NCBI RefSeq assembly: GCF_000002865.3
Contig: NW_001865039.1
Coordinates: 70,645 to 134,644, forward strand
DNA from: Monosiga brevicollis MX1
Lineage: Eukaryota > Opisthokonta > Choanoflagellata > Craspedida > Salpingoecidae
Length of the DNA: 64,000 nt
Direction of reading: 5' to 3'
Positions 11,563 to 24,109 of the stretch are shown piece by piece. Below the pieces are notes generated by a model. That model saw nothing but the letters and a program-made list of their open reading frames with translations. It made no database searches and had not been told where the DNA came from. How positions within the stretch are numbered: the first letter of the stretch is position 1; each line of letters opens with the position of its first letter. The position numbers and the translations under genes were made by a program.

Positions 11563-13764
11563 ATGCCGCGCCCAAGTGCGAAACTCGCGCCGGGCGCGAT
11601 CGTCACAGCTAAACCAGGCGTGCTGCGCCCAAGGGATGCGGCCCGTGCACTTCCAACTGACCACTCGAACCGCGTTCAGGAGCTGCGCGTGGTGCAGATC
11701 CGGCCGGCGACGCAGGGCCGCCGGCCGGGGCTTGAGCTTTGCCTTGCCCATGCGTCGAGTCGTGTGATGTTTGTGGCCAAGGCTGGGCTGTGACCTATGT
11801 TCGACAAGGCCCGACCTTCAACGATGCCAGCCGTGGTAATGATCCCGACACCAACCTCTCTTCAGCTCCAAGTACCGTGGACGCCACAACCCACGCAGCG
11901 AGTACCGTCGCACCTCATGACCGGACGTGGCTAGATGAGCAAATGGCGCTTTTGGATAACGGTCCAAAGGATCCGGCAGCCTTCGACTTTGAAAGAGTCA
12001 CATCTGATGATGAGGATGTCTACCCAGCCCAGGAGCCTCCCGCAAGTCCGTTGCCGCAACACATCACTGACACGGCAGCACAGGCGGCTGCGCGGGCTAT
12101 CGCTCCCCCGCACGCCCTCATTACCCGCGCAGGAGAAGAGTGGTCGCGCCTGGATGACCCCGTAGTTTTTGCTGAAATTATACCACGGTTTTCCGACCGT
12201 ACTAAAGAGGATGGCATCGCTTACTCCCGTCGTCCTTTCCTGCGAGCGGATGCAGCTGGCTTTTCAACGCCGGAAGAGCTTCACCGAGCCTTTTTGCCGA
12301 CGCGGATGCTAGATCGAGTTCTCAAGGCTACCAATCAGAGGTTGGCGCAGGCGGGACTCGACACCATGACAATGACCGAGCTCCGCATGGTCGTGTACGT
12401 TATTCCCCAGCTCATGAGTCAGTCCTTTGGCATGAAACGACATGAGCTGTGGGAGCCTTGCGAAAGCGAAAGCCCCTACCTCCCAAAGCCGACCCTCCGC
12501 AACACCAACCTCACACGTCAACGAGTCGATGAAATCATGGCCCAATTGCACATTGGCGTCGACCCACCAACCGATGATCCGTTGGCACACGTTCGTGCCC
12601 TTCAAGAACTGTTCAATGAGGACGTGACCCACGTCTTTGCGCCGGGTTGCGTAACATGCCTTGACAATAGCACGGTCGCCTTTCACAACGAACGTGGCCC
12701 AAGTTATCTGGACCTGGAGCGCAAGCCTCACCCAAAAGGGTTTGAATATCACACCCTTGCAGACGCAGACACCGGTGTCATCTTCTACGTTGAACTCGTG
12801 GAAGATTCATTCACGCCAGCAGCTCGGCAAGCATCTCTTGAACATCCGGAGGGGAGGATGGCGGGCTTGATGATGCATGTCAAAGCCTATTCAGAGGCAA
12901 GGTCATGTCATGGTGATGGACTCGGACTTTTGTGATCTCAAAGGCCTTGCCACCCTTACCCGGGTGGGCGTCTATGCCTCGGCTGTAGCAAGGGAAAATA
13001 CTCACTGGCCACAGGGCGTGCCAGGCGAGGACATTGACCGAGAAGTGGCCGCCAAAAAGCTTTCCATCGGATCACTGCACACCGCTCGGCGCATCTTGAA
13101 CTCAGAAGGAACTCGCGTTGCTGTGAATCTGTATTGTGTGCCTCACCCAGACTGCACTCTAATCTTGGCTTCGACATATGGCTCAGGCAACCCGAAAGAA
13201 CGCTTCGACCTGCGTCTTCAAACCGGTGACACGATCCGAATTGAGCGCAATGTGCCCTTGCAGCACTACTACCACGCCAGGCACGCTGTGCATCACAACA
13301 ACTATACTCGCCTCGGCCGTAATGAGGGCATGGAGAGAGCTTGGGCGCCCAAAAGTATAGCGCTGCGCCATTTGGCATTTTTCCTGTCTTTGGCTGACGC
13401 CAATGCCATCCGCTTTTGGAACTACACGCATCCGACACAACGTATGACAGCCAAAGAGTTTCAAGCTCACTGGTGCCTCCAAACGATTCGAGAATACGAG
13501 CAATCTGCTCCTCAAATTCGATCAGCACGCAAGTTCGAGCCCCGAGCACCGCTTGGAACACACAAGTTTGAGCCCCGAGCACCGCCCGGCACTTGCGCTG
13601 ATGGAGTTGTTCGACAGAGCAAGACCAACAACCAGCACTACCGTCGCGTCGTGTGTCGAGGCAAGGGATGCTCTGCCCGGGTAAGAAGCCGATGCTCGTG
13701 CTCGGCCACCCTTTGGCTTTGCCACGACTGCTGGCTCGAACACGTGTTCGATGAAGCACCATGA
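11563..13764 (+). mobile_element. PiggyBac-like (DDE_Tnp_1_7) transposase, decayed or domesticated
   Basis: Two long overlapping frames together give a PiggyBac-type transposase: 11,739-12,935, then 12,877-13,764 with a one-base frame change. Family features are LTRQRVDEIMAQL, then PGCVTCLDNSTVAF (position of the first catalytic Asp) and FEYHTLADADTGVIFYVEL. MDSDFCDLKGL stands at the DNFYTS-like second Asp. The C terminus is Cys/His-rich (CRGKGCSARVRSRCSC..CHDCW). The segment that normally holds the third Asp (GGVDxxD) reads YTRLGRNEGMERAW, so that Asp is missing. A further frame at 11,563-11,791 may be the N-terminal part, implying a second shift near 11,745. A 22-residue direct repeat (RKFEPRAP..GT) occurs near 13,530-13,590. 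I found no convincing terminal inverted repeats or TTAA duplications. It is either an inactive copy or a domesticated gene. Confidence 0.7.
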
Positions 13765-14125
13765 GAAAAGGCCCGATAACCCGGCGTGCTGATTGACCCG
13801 ACGAGTATTCATAGCACGCCCAATTGGACGTTCAGAGGTCAGTCGCGCAAGGCCCAAATGCAAAAGGGTGTTTTTGCCAGGCTTTTCTCATCAGTCAGTA
13901 GGTCAGAGTGTAGTGCCGAGTCTCCACTTTGCCTGGTTGCTTTTTTGCTACAAGCAGCTCGAGCGTCACACGTCCAAGTTGCCCATGCCATTCCCATGCC
14001 ATTCTGCTGTGACGTTTGGGTGTTAGAATTAAATTTGTTTGCTTAACATGTTGTGAAAACATCAAGGTCTCATTCACCACCAACGCACACGCACGCCACT
14101 CGTGTCAACGATGCATGGTCAACAT
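13765..14125. other. Intergenic, nothing recognised
   Basis: Convergent gap between the transposase-like frame and the 3' end of the scaffold gene. Moderately A/T-rich near 14,020-14,060. No gene, repeat or motif could be supported. Confidence 0.5.
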
Positions 14126-17100
14126 TTACAAGCGCTGTATCACTAGGGATACGCTGTTCTGTACGGGGTCCACACTCATGTAGAGTACCTTGAGCACGTC
14201 CTCCAAGCCGAGCCGTGTCACGCTCACGTCTGTTATGCACAAGCAGAGTCGAGCAGGCGGCAATGAGATCTGACTCGATATCACAGGCAGACAGGCCGCT
14301 GCCTTTGGCGCTCTGCTCAAAACGTACTGTTAATCTGCCATATCACATCGTTGATCTTCAAGCCCATGCACAACGCGGGCTCTCGGATGTGGGCAACAAC
14401 TGCCGTACCCTCCCGCCCCGTGACGGTCGGAGTACCTTCGGCCAAGTCAAAGCCAAAGCCCACTTGCTCTGATTTGATGACCGTGACCACAAAGGTCTTT
14501 TGATCTCGGTTTCTAACATCCATGGCAAGGTAGTGAGGGCTTGAAAACAGCAAACCGGCCCAACTTCAACACGCCAAACTTTTCAAAAGATGAGAGCAGA
14601 GACAGCAACAATGACAAAGATGGTGAAAAGGGTCAAGGCAAAGGATAGAAAAACAGAACAACGGTCACAGATAGACCAGGGACAAAGGTCAGAAGCCGGG
14701 TAGGAACACGGAAAAAACTTACAAGACTTGCTCCTTTGCATCGGCAATTGCACTCATCCACTGGAGCTTTTCTGCTTTCGATGGGCAATACACGATATAC
14801 CACTTGTTCTGTCGCAAAGCCAAACAACACAATTAGACTGTCACATGTCATTGCGTACACCGATGACCAAAGGTAGATGCTTTCACAATGACCGACTTTG
14901 GCCAGATTTTTGATGTTGAACGCGTTCCGAATGAGCTTGCCGCCACAAGATTCAGCGTCGTCTTGAATGTCTGCCAATGCCAGCCGTCACATGATGAGCA
15001 TTTTGGGAGACAATCTCGAGGCTCGTGCTTTTCCTCGGGCAAAAACAAAACAAAATTATTGCTTCGTGTCCACAGGGCACATACCCGTGTAAAATAGATC
15101 ATTGACAGGTAGTGTTCCCTTGAGGGTCAGGAGGCCCTTTTCACGCTTACAGTATACCAAAACCTTGGGAAAGAGGTAGAATTCACGGCACTGGGCCTTG
15201 CCCTTGCTGATCTTCATCATTTGTCCGTGGTGCAGCAAGTTCATGTTGATCCGATGACCAGAGCCATCTGCCGATCAACAAACCCCAAACTGGTGAAATT
15301 ACAGCACCCACGTACGATCGGAGGGAACCGTCCACTTTCTTTCTGGCGAAGCAAGCAAGATTCATACCGGACCAGCCACTCAGCTGGGTCTTAAGCTGTT
15401 CAAGGTCATCCAACAAGCGCGCGGCTGGATCTCGCGCCAGCTCCAACCGCGTCGCGACTGATGGCCGTCGCCCCTGCACCAAAAGGAGCGCACAAAATCC
15501 ATCAGAGGCATGCAATATATTGAAGTGCAGTGAAGCCCGGCCGTTTTCAAAACAACAGAACAAGAAGTGAAAAAAGGGCGGGGGGAAGGAGGCGGAGGGG
15601 AAGAAAGAAAGAAAACATGTGGACAAGAAAAAGAGGGAAAGAGGTGTGGCCAATGGCCAAAAGTTCGAGCAAGATACACTCACAACAGGGTGTCGTGCAA
15701 CCGAGGTTGACCATCGGCGGGATAATTCCGGATCTTGATCGGAACTGGGACCATCACGACCTAATTGGACGATGCCTAAGAGCAAGACACATCGGTCACA
15801 ATTGTTGACATTGTGAGAGGCACAATAAGCAAGAAGAGGTGCTCTTGACTTCCTATGACGAGGAGATAAAGGTATCGACGTACTGCCTCGACGTTGGCCC
15901 GGGAGGACAGCCATGGACTTGGGCCGGGGCTTGCGCGCCTTTTTGCCTGCTGCTGGAGGCGCATCCGGCGGTGGCGGGGCGGATCGGCGAGGACGCGAGG
16001 ACATGGTGCTCGCGGTGCGCGTGAGCTCTTCATCCATCGCGTTGCCCTCCTCCGCTTGTGGCGGGGGAGGAGGTGGCGGGGTGGGAATGGCTACTTCAAC
16101 ACCCCGCAAGCTGACTGTCGTGCGCCGTGTGCCCAGCTGAGGTGTGGCGGACGAAGAGACGGTGCCAGGCTCATGGCCAGCAGTTGGTGGAGCCAAAGGC
16201 GCATCCTCGCTGGTGGGTGGTGGTGGAATAACGAAGCGCACATTCCCACTTGGGGATACAATGGGCATGGTTTGAGGGAGGCGAGCTGGAGGTTGGTTTG
16301 CGGGAAATCCAGAAGGCACAGCTGTGGCCGGAGTTGGGCGTGTAGATGGTGCTTGAGGTGGTGCGCCGGTGGGCATTTGAAGAGGATGACTTGCTGGGAC
16401 TTGGGGCGGCATCTGAGCAGGTGCAGGCGGGGCGGGTGATGGTGTCAGAGTTGTTTGCATGGAGCGCGTTGGAGGCAACGGCCGATTGACGGCTGCACGT
16501 GAGATTGTCGAAGAAGGTTGGTTCGGAGGCTGCGCTGGAGGTTGCGCTGGGGGCTGCGCGGGGGGCTGCGCGGGGGGCTGCGCTGGGGGCTGCGCTGGGG
16601 GCTGCGCTGGGGGCTGCGCTGGGGGTTGTGCCGGGGGCTTGGCGGGTGGCTGCGCTGGGGGTTGTGCTGGGGGCTGCGCTGGAGGTTGCGCTGGGGGTTG
16701 TGCCGGGGGCTTGGCGGGTGGCTGCGCTGGGGGTTGCGCTGGGGGCTGCGCTGGGGGCTGCGCTGGGGGCTGCGCTGGGGGTTGTGCTGGGGGCTGTGCT
16801 GGGGGCTGTGCTGGGGGCTGTGCTGGGGGTTGTGCTGGGGGCTTAGCGGGTGGCTGCGTCGGAGGTTTGGCAGGGCTGCTTGCAGGAGGCTTGGCTGGTG
16901 GTTTTGTCGGTTTAACAGGTGGAGCAACAGCGGGCTTGGCGAGTGGCCGGGGGGCCACAGTGGGCGATGCACCAGCCGTTGAAGCGGGTTTGGGTTTGGC
17001 TGCGGTAACCGGGGGAGTGACAACTGCTTTTTTGGCAGCCACTGCGGGAGCTGGAGGCTTGGCTGAGATAGGGGCGGGCGATGCCTGCTCGGATGAAGGC

Positions 17101-18840
17101 ATGTATGATGCAGTTTCACCCGTGGTGGGTGGAGTTTGTTGCTCGGGATCCACGAGTGACACCGCACTACCCTTCTGTTGAGGAGTCTTCTTAAGCTTAG
17201 CAAACGCCTGCTGAATTTGGCCCAAGGCAGGGGGGGCAGAATCATTTGCAGTTGCTTTTGCTGGGGCTGGTGATGCACGCTTCAACTGCACGCCCTTGAG
17301 GAGGTCGGCAGTCACAGTACCAGGACTGGCGGCAGGCGGCTCACTGGGCGACCCCTTGGAGAGTGAGGATGCTTGTTGTTGCAACGCAGCTGCCAGCCCA
17401 CCCGCACTCGCGGGACCAGATGAAGGCCCACCAAGCATAGGAGGTACGGCAGGGGGAGCGGGGGGCGCAGGTGGAGCAGCAGGTGGCGCAGGTGGGGCTG
17501 CTGGTGGAGCGGGCGGCGCAGGTGGGGCTGCTGGTGGAGCAGCAGGTGGCGCAGGTGGGGCAGCAGGTGGGGCAGCAGGGGCAGCAGGTGGGGCAGCCGG
17601 TGGGGCAGCAGGTGGGGCAGCCGGTGGGGCAGCCGGTGGCATGGGTGGTGCGGTCGATGGTCCAGAAAGCACGGGTGGTGTGAATGAGGGTTGTGCGGCC
17701 TCGGCGCTGATCATCGGCCCACTCGGGCCTCGCCGGACTTGGCTAAATATGTCCGTTATGTATTCATGACCATCTGGAGCCTGCGCAGCCACGGCACGTT
17801 CAGCATATCCATCGGAGGCTGCCCCAGTAGGTGTGCTGGGCTCCGGCTCACGCGGCGGCAGCGGAGGTGCTTCTAGTTCCAGGCCACGCGCAGGCAACAC
17901 CAGATCGGCGGAAGACTCAAAGTCATCATCAGAGCTATCGCTGCCATCGTCTGCGGTCTGATCAAATGTCATAACGTTGCGTGCGTCTGCACTTTGTGTC
18001 TTCTGAATGGGCTGCCCTTGGTCATCAAGCCGCTCCACGTAGGCTGCGGGAAAGTGGCCCACGTTGCCTGCCAGTCCCCACAAGCGAGCCGTTGGGTGAG
18101 GAGGAAAGAGATTTGACCGTGCTGATGCAACGGCAGCCAGCGGGATGATAGGATGCATGACAACTGTAGCACGGACGTACCATCGTGAACGCCTGACCAC
18201 CACTCAGGGTCGTTGGAGCGAACCACACGAATGATGTCATTGGCTTGAAAGCTGAGCTCGTCGTCATCCTGGGCTTGAAAGGCATAAAGAGCACGCGCAA
18301 AAAAGGTCTCCATCTATAAAACGGGTGCAAAGTGAGAACAGAATTGCCATGAATGAAGAGCACGTCGAACAGCAGGCGAGACGACATGATTGGCCCCGGC
18401 AAGTGTCGTACGGTCATGAGGTTGTTGCTGGCAAGAGTGGCGTTGCTGGTTCGGCGAAATATGAGCACACCCTCTTCCTCATCGGCGCGATCCTCCACCT
18501 CCACATCCACACTGGCATCATCACACTCATGGCCTTCATTGGCAGGGGCTGACGTTGATACTGGTTGCGGGGCACTGGCTGCAGCGGCAGGTGGAGGTGG
18601 TGGTGGAGCCGCCGCTGGGGGAGCGGTTGGCGGGGCTGCGATAGGTTGAAGCCAGGTTGCAGGGAGCCAGTGGCCAACCCCTTCGTGTGTCGCCATGCAC
18701 CAACCATTCTGGGTATCGTGCACCTCGACGAGTGCGTGATCTGGCAATACCACCCCCTCAGGGGTGGTGTATGCGGCGAGGAGCTGCATCAACTGCATGG
18801 CTGATGCTCGGCTCAAGGCCAGCAGCGAACGCCAGATCAC
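14126..18840 (-). CDS. SH3-proline-rich-PH-PDZ scaffold protein
   Basis: Read from 18,840 downward. Exon 1 has an SH3-like segment (NGWCMATHEGVGHWLPATWLQPI) and Pro/acidic sequence. An exon starting METFFARALYAFQAQDDDEL carries a clear SH3 domain, split by an intron and completed by GNVGHFPAAYVERL. A large exon then holds long Pro/Ala and Gln-Pro-Pro-Ala repeats and basic Ser-rich sequence (RPKSMAVLPGQRRGS). After further exons comes a PH domain (LLHHGQMMKISKGK, REFYLFPKVLVYCKR, ending KAEKLQWMSAIADAKEQVL). Last is a PDZ domain (VGFGFDLAEG..LKINDVIWQIN, then TRLGLEDVLKVLYM) with the stop at 14,126. This is a typical membrane-proximal adaptor. The Pro-rich part could bind SH3 or profilin-type partners; PH suggests phosphoinositide binding. 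No catalytic domain is visible. Translation could instead start at the METFF codon. Exon edges between 15,240 and 15,480 are approximate. Confidence 0.8.
16520..16860 (-). repeat. 12-base tandem repeat coding Pro-Pro-Ala-Gln/Lys
   Basis: About 28 tandem copies of a 12-base unit (plus strand GGGGGCTGCGCT and variants) in the scaffold gene encode PPAQ or PPAK. Variants cluster in blocks, as expected from slippage and unequal exchange. Confidence 0.9.
17450..17650 (-). repeat. Pro/Ala-coding tandem repeat
   Basis: Repeats of GGTGGGGCAGCA-type units (plus strand) encode a PPAAPPAPPAAPP-like tract in the same exon as the PPAQ array. It is a second, independent proline-rich expansion in the scaffold. 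Confidence 0.85.
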
Positions 18841-19789
18841 GGCAACCTCCCAGCCAGCAAAGCACCAGGAGGCGGACGAAGCAAATCAAAGACTCGAAGC
18901 TGGGGCACGTAGAGGCCGGGCAGGCTCAAGAGTATCTGAGCTCCATCGAGTCCCCAGCCCACCTGCAAAAGCCCGAGGCCGGCTGACGGAGAAGAACCAA
19001 ACCAAACACACCCCACAAATTCCAGCTGCATCCGCCGCTTCACAAAGCACTCTGCCTCGTAGAAACACTGAGCGCACCCCCAAGAGCACCTGTTCACCGC
19101 TTCAACACGGACGGGAAGGATGCACAAGCGGGTCTGGTCTCAAGGTCGCGGCGGATCCAGTCGAGTGCTTGCGCCCAAGAGAGAGCGCCAAGGGGGGCAA
19201 GTTGCTTCGATCAAAACTACAGTTTTCAACAATCCAGTTGGCTTCGCTTCCGTCTTTGTTCTGCTTGTGTGAAAACGCAGTACCCGAAGACAGTGACCAT
19301 AATTATTATAATCACAGGATGCGAATGCAGTGATACGTGTTGAAAGTAAAGTGTGCTAAATATCACACATTCGTATAGAGCCGGCGACCTTTCGCGTCTC
19401 TCTCTCTCTCTCAAAACTTGGCGCGCGACGCCGCAACGGCACAAGAGCCTCGACTGGACTCCCCTTGTGGCGGGTGATTTCGGCCGCTGAAAGGCAACTG
19501 CATGACGAAGGCCTTCGGGTTATTGGGTTTTGAAGGGCGTCTTTTGTTTTTTTTTTTATTCGTCGAGATCGACGACTTTATAAAGCTGCTCGCCACTGTC
19601 ACTTGACCCGTCGGCTCATCAGGTCGGTCGTCAGCTTACGCGCGTCAGATCTGCGCCCCAGATCCCACCGACGCTCAGCCTTGGCTTGCCTGCGTGTCCA
19701 TTGATACGCTTTGCACCATCAGTGAATCCTTGACTCCATGCGGCAATTTGTGATGGCGCGTTTTTACAGGTCTTGATAATCCCAGCACC
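18841..19789. promoter_or_regulatory. Divergent promoter region between scaffold and kinase
   Basis: Separates the starts of the SH3-PH-PDZ gene (minus) and the LIMK/TESK-like kinase (plus). It includes a short (TC)n run near 19,397 and a poly-T run at about 19,547. No TCTGACAA copy is seen here. Overlapping open frames have no family support. Confidence 0.4.
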
Positions 19790-22700
19790 ATGAGCGCGAC
19801 GGGCGCGGCCAGCGAGCACCCCGATGCTCGCGTGGATCCCAGCCCACGCCGCCGGCTCTTCAAAGTGAGTATCGCAAACGGGCCTTGAACCTTCATTCGT
19901 GTGGCAGGGCTTTGAGCCAGCTTGACTCATTAAAATGGGTTTGATTCATAGTTTCGCATTACCAAGCTCGGCGATGAAGTGCTTTCAGTGCGAAAGAATA
20001 GCACGAGCTCACGCCGTCAGAGCTCCGCCAGCAGCGCCATATCCTCGCAGTCGCTGGCCCTCAACGCCGAAGAAGCCACCGGGCCGTCTCCACCACCGGG
20101 GGGAAGCTCGCCGCAAACGTCCAAAAAACGGCACAGTCTTGTTGATGTTTTCCGACGCAAGAGTCGCCCGTCGCTTCCCGTCATTGAGGCAAAGCTGGAA
20201 GCTGCCGACTCGGACCGCGTCTGTGCTTCCCCGGACGCAAATGCTTCACCCTCGCCTTCCCCCGCACAGCAACCAGACTCTCATTCTACCTCGCCGAACC
20301 TCAATCCCACCATGACCACGGAAACACAGCCAACTGATGGAAATGATGCTTCACCCGGAGCTTCAATGGCAACGAGCACCTCACCTGCAGATCTCGACCC
20401 CGCCGGCGACCCATCCAAGTCACCTTTTCTTCGCCGAGCCGTGTCTGGTCAATTGACAGCCGCACAACGCGCCTCGATTCGCTCGTTACGCATGTCCAAG
20501 CGAGCTTCGCGCCCCTCACTTCACCAGGCTGGCTTTGTTCCGGTGGCTGGCCCTTGCATGCGACGTGATGATTCTTCCACCACAGGTATGGACTGCATTG
20601 TCTCAGCATAACTATATTTGGCAAAGCATACATGTACCCGCCCTTGCCGCCCTCGCACCCCTTTGCGTTTATACTTTTACTGCCCCAGCTTCCACACATG
20701 GGAGCTATGACGGCCTCCCTCACCACCTTTTTGCATGGCGGGTCTTCCTTCCTTTATCGACGGAGTAGTGACGGCACGCTCACCCATGCCCGCTCGGTCA
20801 GCCCTTGCCCGCTCCAGTGGTGCCCATCGGAGTCGTGGACGCAAGGTTGTTTCTGAAAGCTCCCAGTTTGACTCGATTCGGCGCCGAGGCAGTTTTTCTG
20901 ACTTGCTCAGCGATGCTGGCCCCACATTCTCCTCTGGCATGGCGGCCCAACCGCGCTCCCGAGCCACTTCTCATCAGCCAGCATCTCGGCAGCCTGATGA
21001 GTTGGCAGATGCCGCCCGTGTTCCTTCAGAAGGTAGTCGAGCTGAAGCCAGCCGCGAAGTTTTTACACCGACTTCACCCCAACCGGATCCCGACAACGCC
21101 GGCAATGTAACCGTGCCCTTGGACGAAGAGCGCCTCAATGCTGCACGAAACGTCAGTTATGATTATATCCTTGCTTCTGGCAGCGCACCGCTTACAGCCT
21201 GCAAAGCCAAAGCCAGCCGCTTGTTTTGACTCCTCATTTTCTTGGTGTTCATTCTCTTATTTGGCAAATCACCTCGTCCAAAGTTTCGACATAGCTGGCC
21301 ATTGCTGGAGCAGCCCGATGTGCAGCCTCTTGTGGTTCAACCTGGTAAGCACGGTTGGCCCTCCCATTCCTGACCTGCCAACCCGTGTCGTCGTCCCACC
21401 TATGCTACCTACACCGACCCTTGCTCATTCATTTTTATTGTTTTATTCTTGGTAGTGGCCTCGGGTACAGCTGTGTTTCGCATCACCGATCTCGACATTG
21501 GCAGAGAGTTGGGCCAGGTTGGTATTTGTGATGAAAAGCAATACGTGCCATCTCGAAACAGAGGCTGTGCCACTCTTCAAGCTCAGCTGCGCTTTCTTTG
21601 CTTCTTTTAGGGCTTCTACGGTCGCGTTTTGCTTTGTCGACACAAATTCACTAACGAGGAATACGTTCTCAAAGAACTGACGCGCTCGTACGTGGCCCTC
21701 ATCCCTACAACTGCGATGGTTTTGACACAGTTTTTCAATCTTTGTTGCCAACTTTCCGACCGTTTGTTCAAGTCGTTGTGCTCCGTGTGAAACCTGGAAA
21801 GCTCACCTCACCTTTTGCAGGGATCCCGAGGCTCAGGCCAAATTTGTCCAGGAAATGTCCCTGCTCAAAAGCCTGTCGCACCCCAACTTGGTCAAGTTCA
21901 TTGGCCTCTTTTATCGAGAAGAACGCGTACGTTTGTTTGGCGGTCACTCCTTGCGCTATCCATGGCCTTTTCCCCAGGCCTGCGATTGAGTTGCCATCGA
22001 GCTACGCTTCGTTGAAGGTCCTCACCAATGATGTTGTGATTCTTTTCCTTGGCCCATGATTTACATACAGTTGCACCTTGTGATGGAATTTGTGGACAAT
22101 GGTACTCTCAAAACACTCTTGGAAACTTCCAAAACTCCTCTCTCTTGGGGTCTACGGTACGCCGCGTGCAGTTCGGAGACCTGCCAACACCGAGTTTGTT
22201 TCCTTGTCCCCCTCTCTTTTCTGTCTGTTTTGTTGTTCAACCTTGACCTTGGTTGGGGGCTTGATTGGCAAACACAGCACCGAAATGGCTAATGACATTG
22301 CCAGTGGCATGGCCTGTCTCCACGAGAGATCCATCATCCATCGTGACCTGAAGACCGGTGTGTTTCGCCTGTCCTTTGCCACAGTTCGTCATGCCTGCTT
22401 CTCATCCATGTGGGCGGCGCACCTTTTCTCTGACCTTCCCATGTCCAGAAAACTGCTTGGTGCGCTCCAATATGAGCGTTGTTGTCGCGGACTTTGGCTT
22501 GGCTCGAGGTTCGTCACCTTGACCGGTTGCGCATTGAGATGTTGAGAGTTTTGTTGACCGTTGTGACCCAACGTCCTCGTTGCGTTTGTCTGGCCGCATG
22601 CTTTATGGATCCAGTTATGCGGGGTGAGATTCTCCGCGAAAAGGGTGAGTTTAACATGTAATCCATGTTCTGCATGACGTCCGAACGATCTTTTTTTCTG

Positions 22701-23739
22701 CCCCTGCCATACATTGATCATGCCCTGCTTGTTTGCCGTGCAGCGCACGCCGCTTTGGCTCGGGTCTCGGGCTCGGTTAAGGTGGCTAGCATGGGAGGGC
22801 ATCGTGGTAAATTTGCACCACAAGCCATGTCTATCGTGGGCACTGCCGATTTCATGGCACCTGAACTGTGAGTAAAAGCTGCCTCCAGCTCGCATTGTTG
22901 CATGATCACATGGTCGCAGTGCCACATGTCTTGCTTTGCTCACCCCCAACGAGCAGGTTCTTTGGCAAAGAATACAACGAGACAGTGGATGTGTTTTCTT
23001 TCGGTGGGTTCACTCGGCATCTCTATTTACCCTGAATGCGCGCCCTTACGGCGGAACAACTGACGTATATTTTTGTTGTGTCTGCCCCGCTTTTGGGGGG
23101 GTCTTCAGCGGTCATTCTTTGCTCAATCCTGACACGACGCGACCCAGATCCAGACGAAGTTCGCACGATGCAGTTTGGCCTTGATGAGACCAAAATTCGG
23201 TGAGACCCAATACAAAAAAGCTGGCAGAGGTGGATCGCGGGCATGCACATTAGTCCTGCTGTCGTGCTGCCTGTCCATGCTCACGTGCACCTCTTTGCGC
23301 CATTGTGGATGTGTAGTGCCTTGATTGAGCCTGGGTGTCCAGAAGATTTGGTGCGCCTGATGATGCGTTGCGCGTGCTTGGAACCGGAGGTTCGTACTCG
23401 TTTTGGCTTTTATGCACAGCCCTTGACGCATCCCAGTTACCGCCACACCCTCATTTTTTTTTTTTACTGCCTGGTTCTTGCCTTTAGCAACGACCCAGCT
23501 TTGATGCCGTCGACGCTGAACTTTTCCTGCTAGACCTCAAGTTTGCGACGAGTACATCAATCAGCAGCCCCAAGGCTGCGTTGCTACCTGCATCCTCCCC
23601 AAAGCCTGACAGCCACTCCAATCAGGATGATGAACCGGGCAATGATGACGGTGATGGCGATGCTGGCGAAGGCAAGGGCAACGACAAAACAGCAGGCGCC
23701 GCCGGAAAGCAGCCAAAGTCCATCATCACTGTTTGTTAA
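19790..23739 (+). CDS. LIMK/TESK-family protein kinase
   Basis: Starts MSATGAASEHPDAR and ends KQPKSIITVC. The first ~400 residues are Ser/Pro-rich and basic, with RRRGS/RRQSS-type phosphosites and no LIM or PDZ domain. The kinase domain is spread over about nine short exons: ITDLDIGRELGQ-GFYGRV (P-loop), EYVLKEL (catalytic Lys), HPNLVKFIGLFY, MEFVDNGTLKTLL, DIASGMACLHE, IIHRDLK (HRD), ENCLVRSN, VVVADFGLAR (DFG) and VGTADFMAPEL (APE). It ends with NETVDVFSF, DPDPDEVR and RPSFDAVDAELFLL. The NCLVR..VVVADFGLAR and DVFSF..DPD blocks are typical of the LIMK/TESK group, which phosphorylates cofilin and controls actin. All catalytic residues are present. Domain layout is closer to TESK (no LIM) but with an N-terminal rather than C-terminal extension. 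The C-terminal tail is acidic and Gly-rich. Confidence 0.88.
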
Positions 23740-24109
23740 AAGTGCTTGACTCGATGTCGTTTTATGAAATCATGCCAACTACATTTTAACCCCTCTTGAA
23801 CATTGCTGGCAATGTTGGACTGAGCGGTGTTTTCTTCCTGATGCAGGCGTGCACGCCCTGCCCAGAGGCAGGTGCAAAAGTACGAGGCTGGCTTGGCCAA
23901 ATTCATCCCTTCTTTTTAAAGCATGTTTATCCCCATCCCTCTGCGTCTTTTGAAGTGAGATACTGTTTCTTGTAGGGAGTCAATTAAGGTTTGAGCTGGA
24001 GCAGCAAACAAAGCACAATCAAAGATCAAGTCTCATGCAACCACAACACATGCCCGGATGAAGCGATGTATAAAACGCTCGATCAAAAGAATTGCATGCG
24101 TGGGCATAG
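23740..24109. other. Convergent 3' gap, nothing recognised
   Basis: Between the stop codons of the kinase (plus) and the RhoGAP (minus). It probably holds both 3' UTRs. No gene or repeat is seen. Confidence 0.5.

Noticed and set aside
12956-13762. 268-residue minus-strand ORF across the transposase
   Set aside because: The plus strand carries recognisable PiggyBac-type blocks; the minus frame has none.
16459-17181. Plus-strand Gly/Ala/Cys-rich ORFs
   Set aside because: Antisense of the proline-rich repeat of the scaffold gene.
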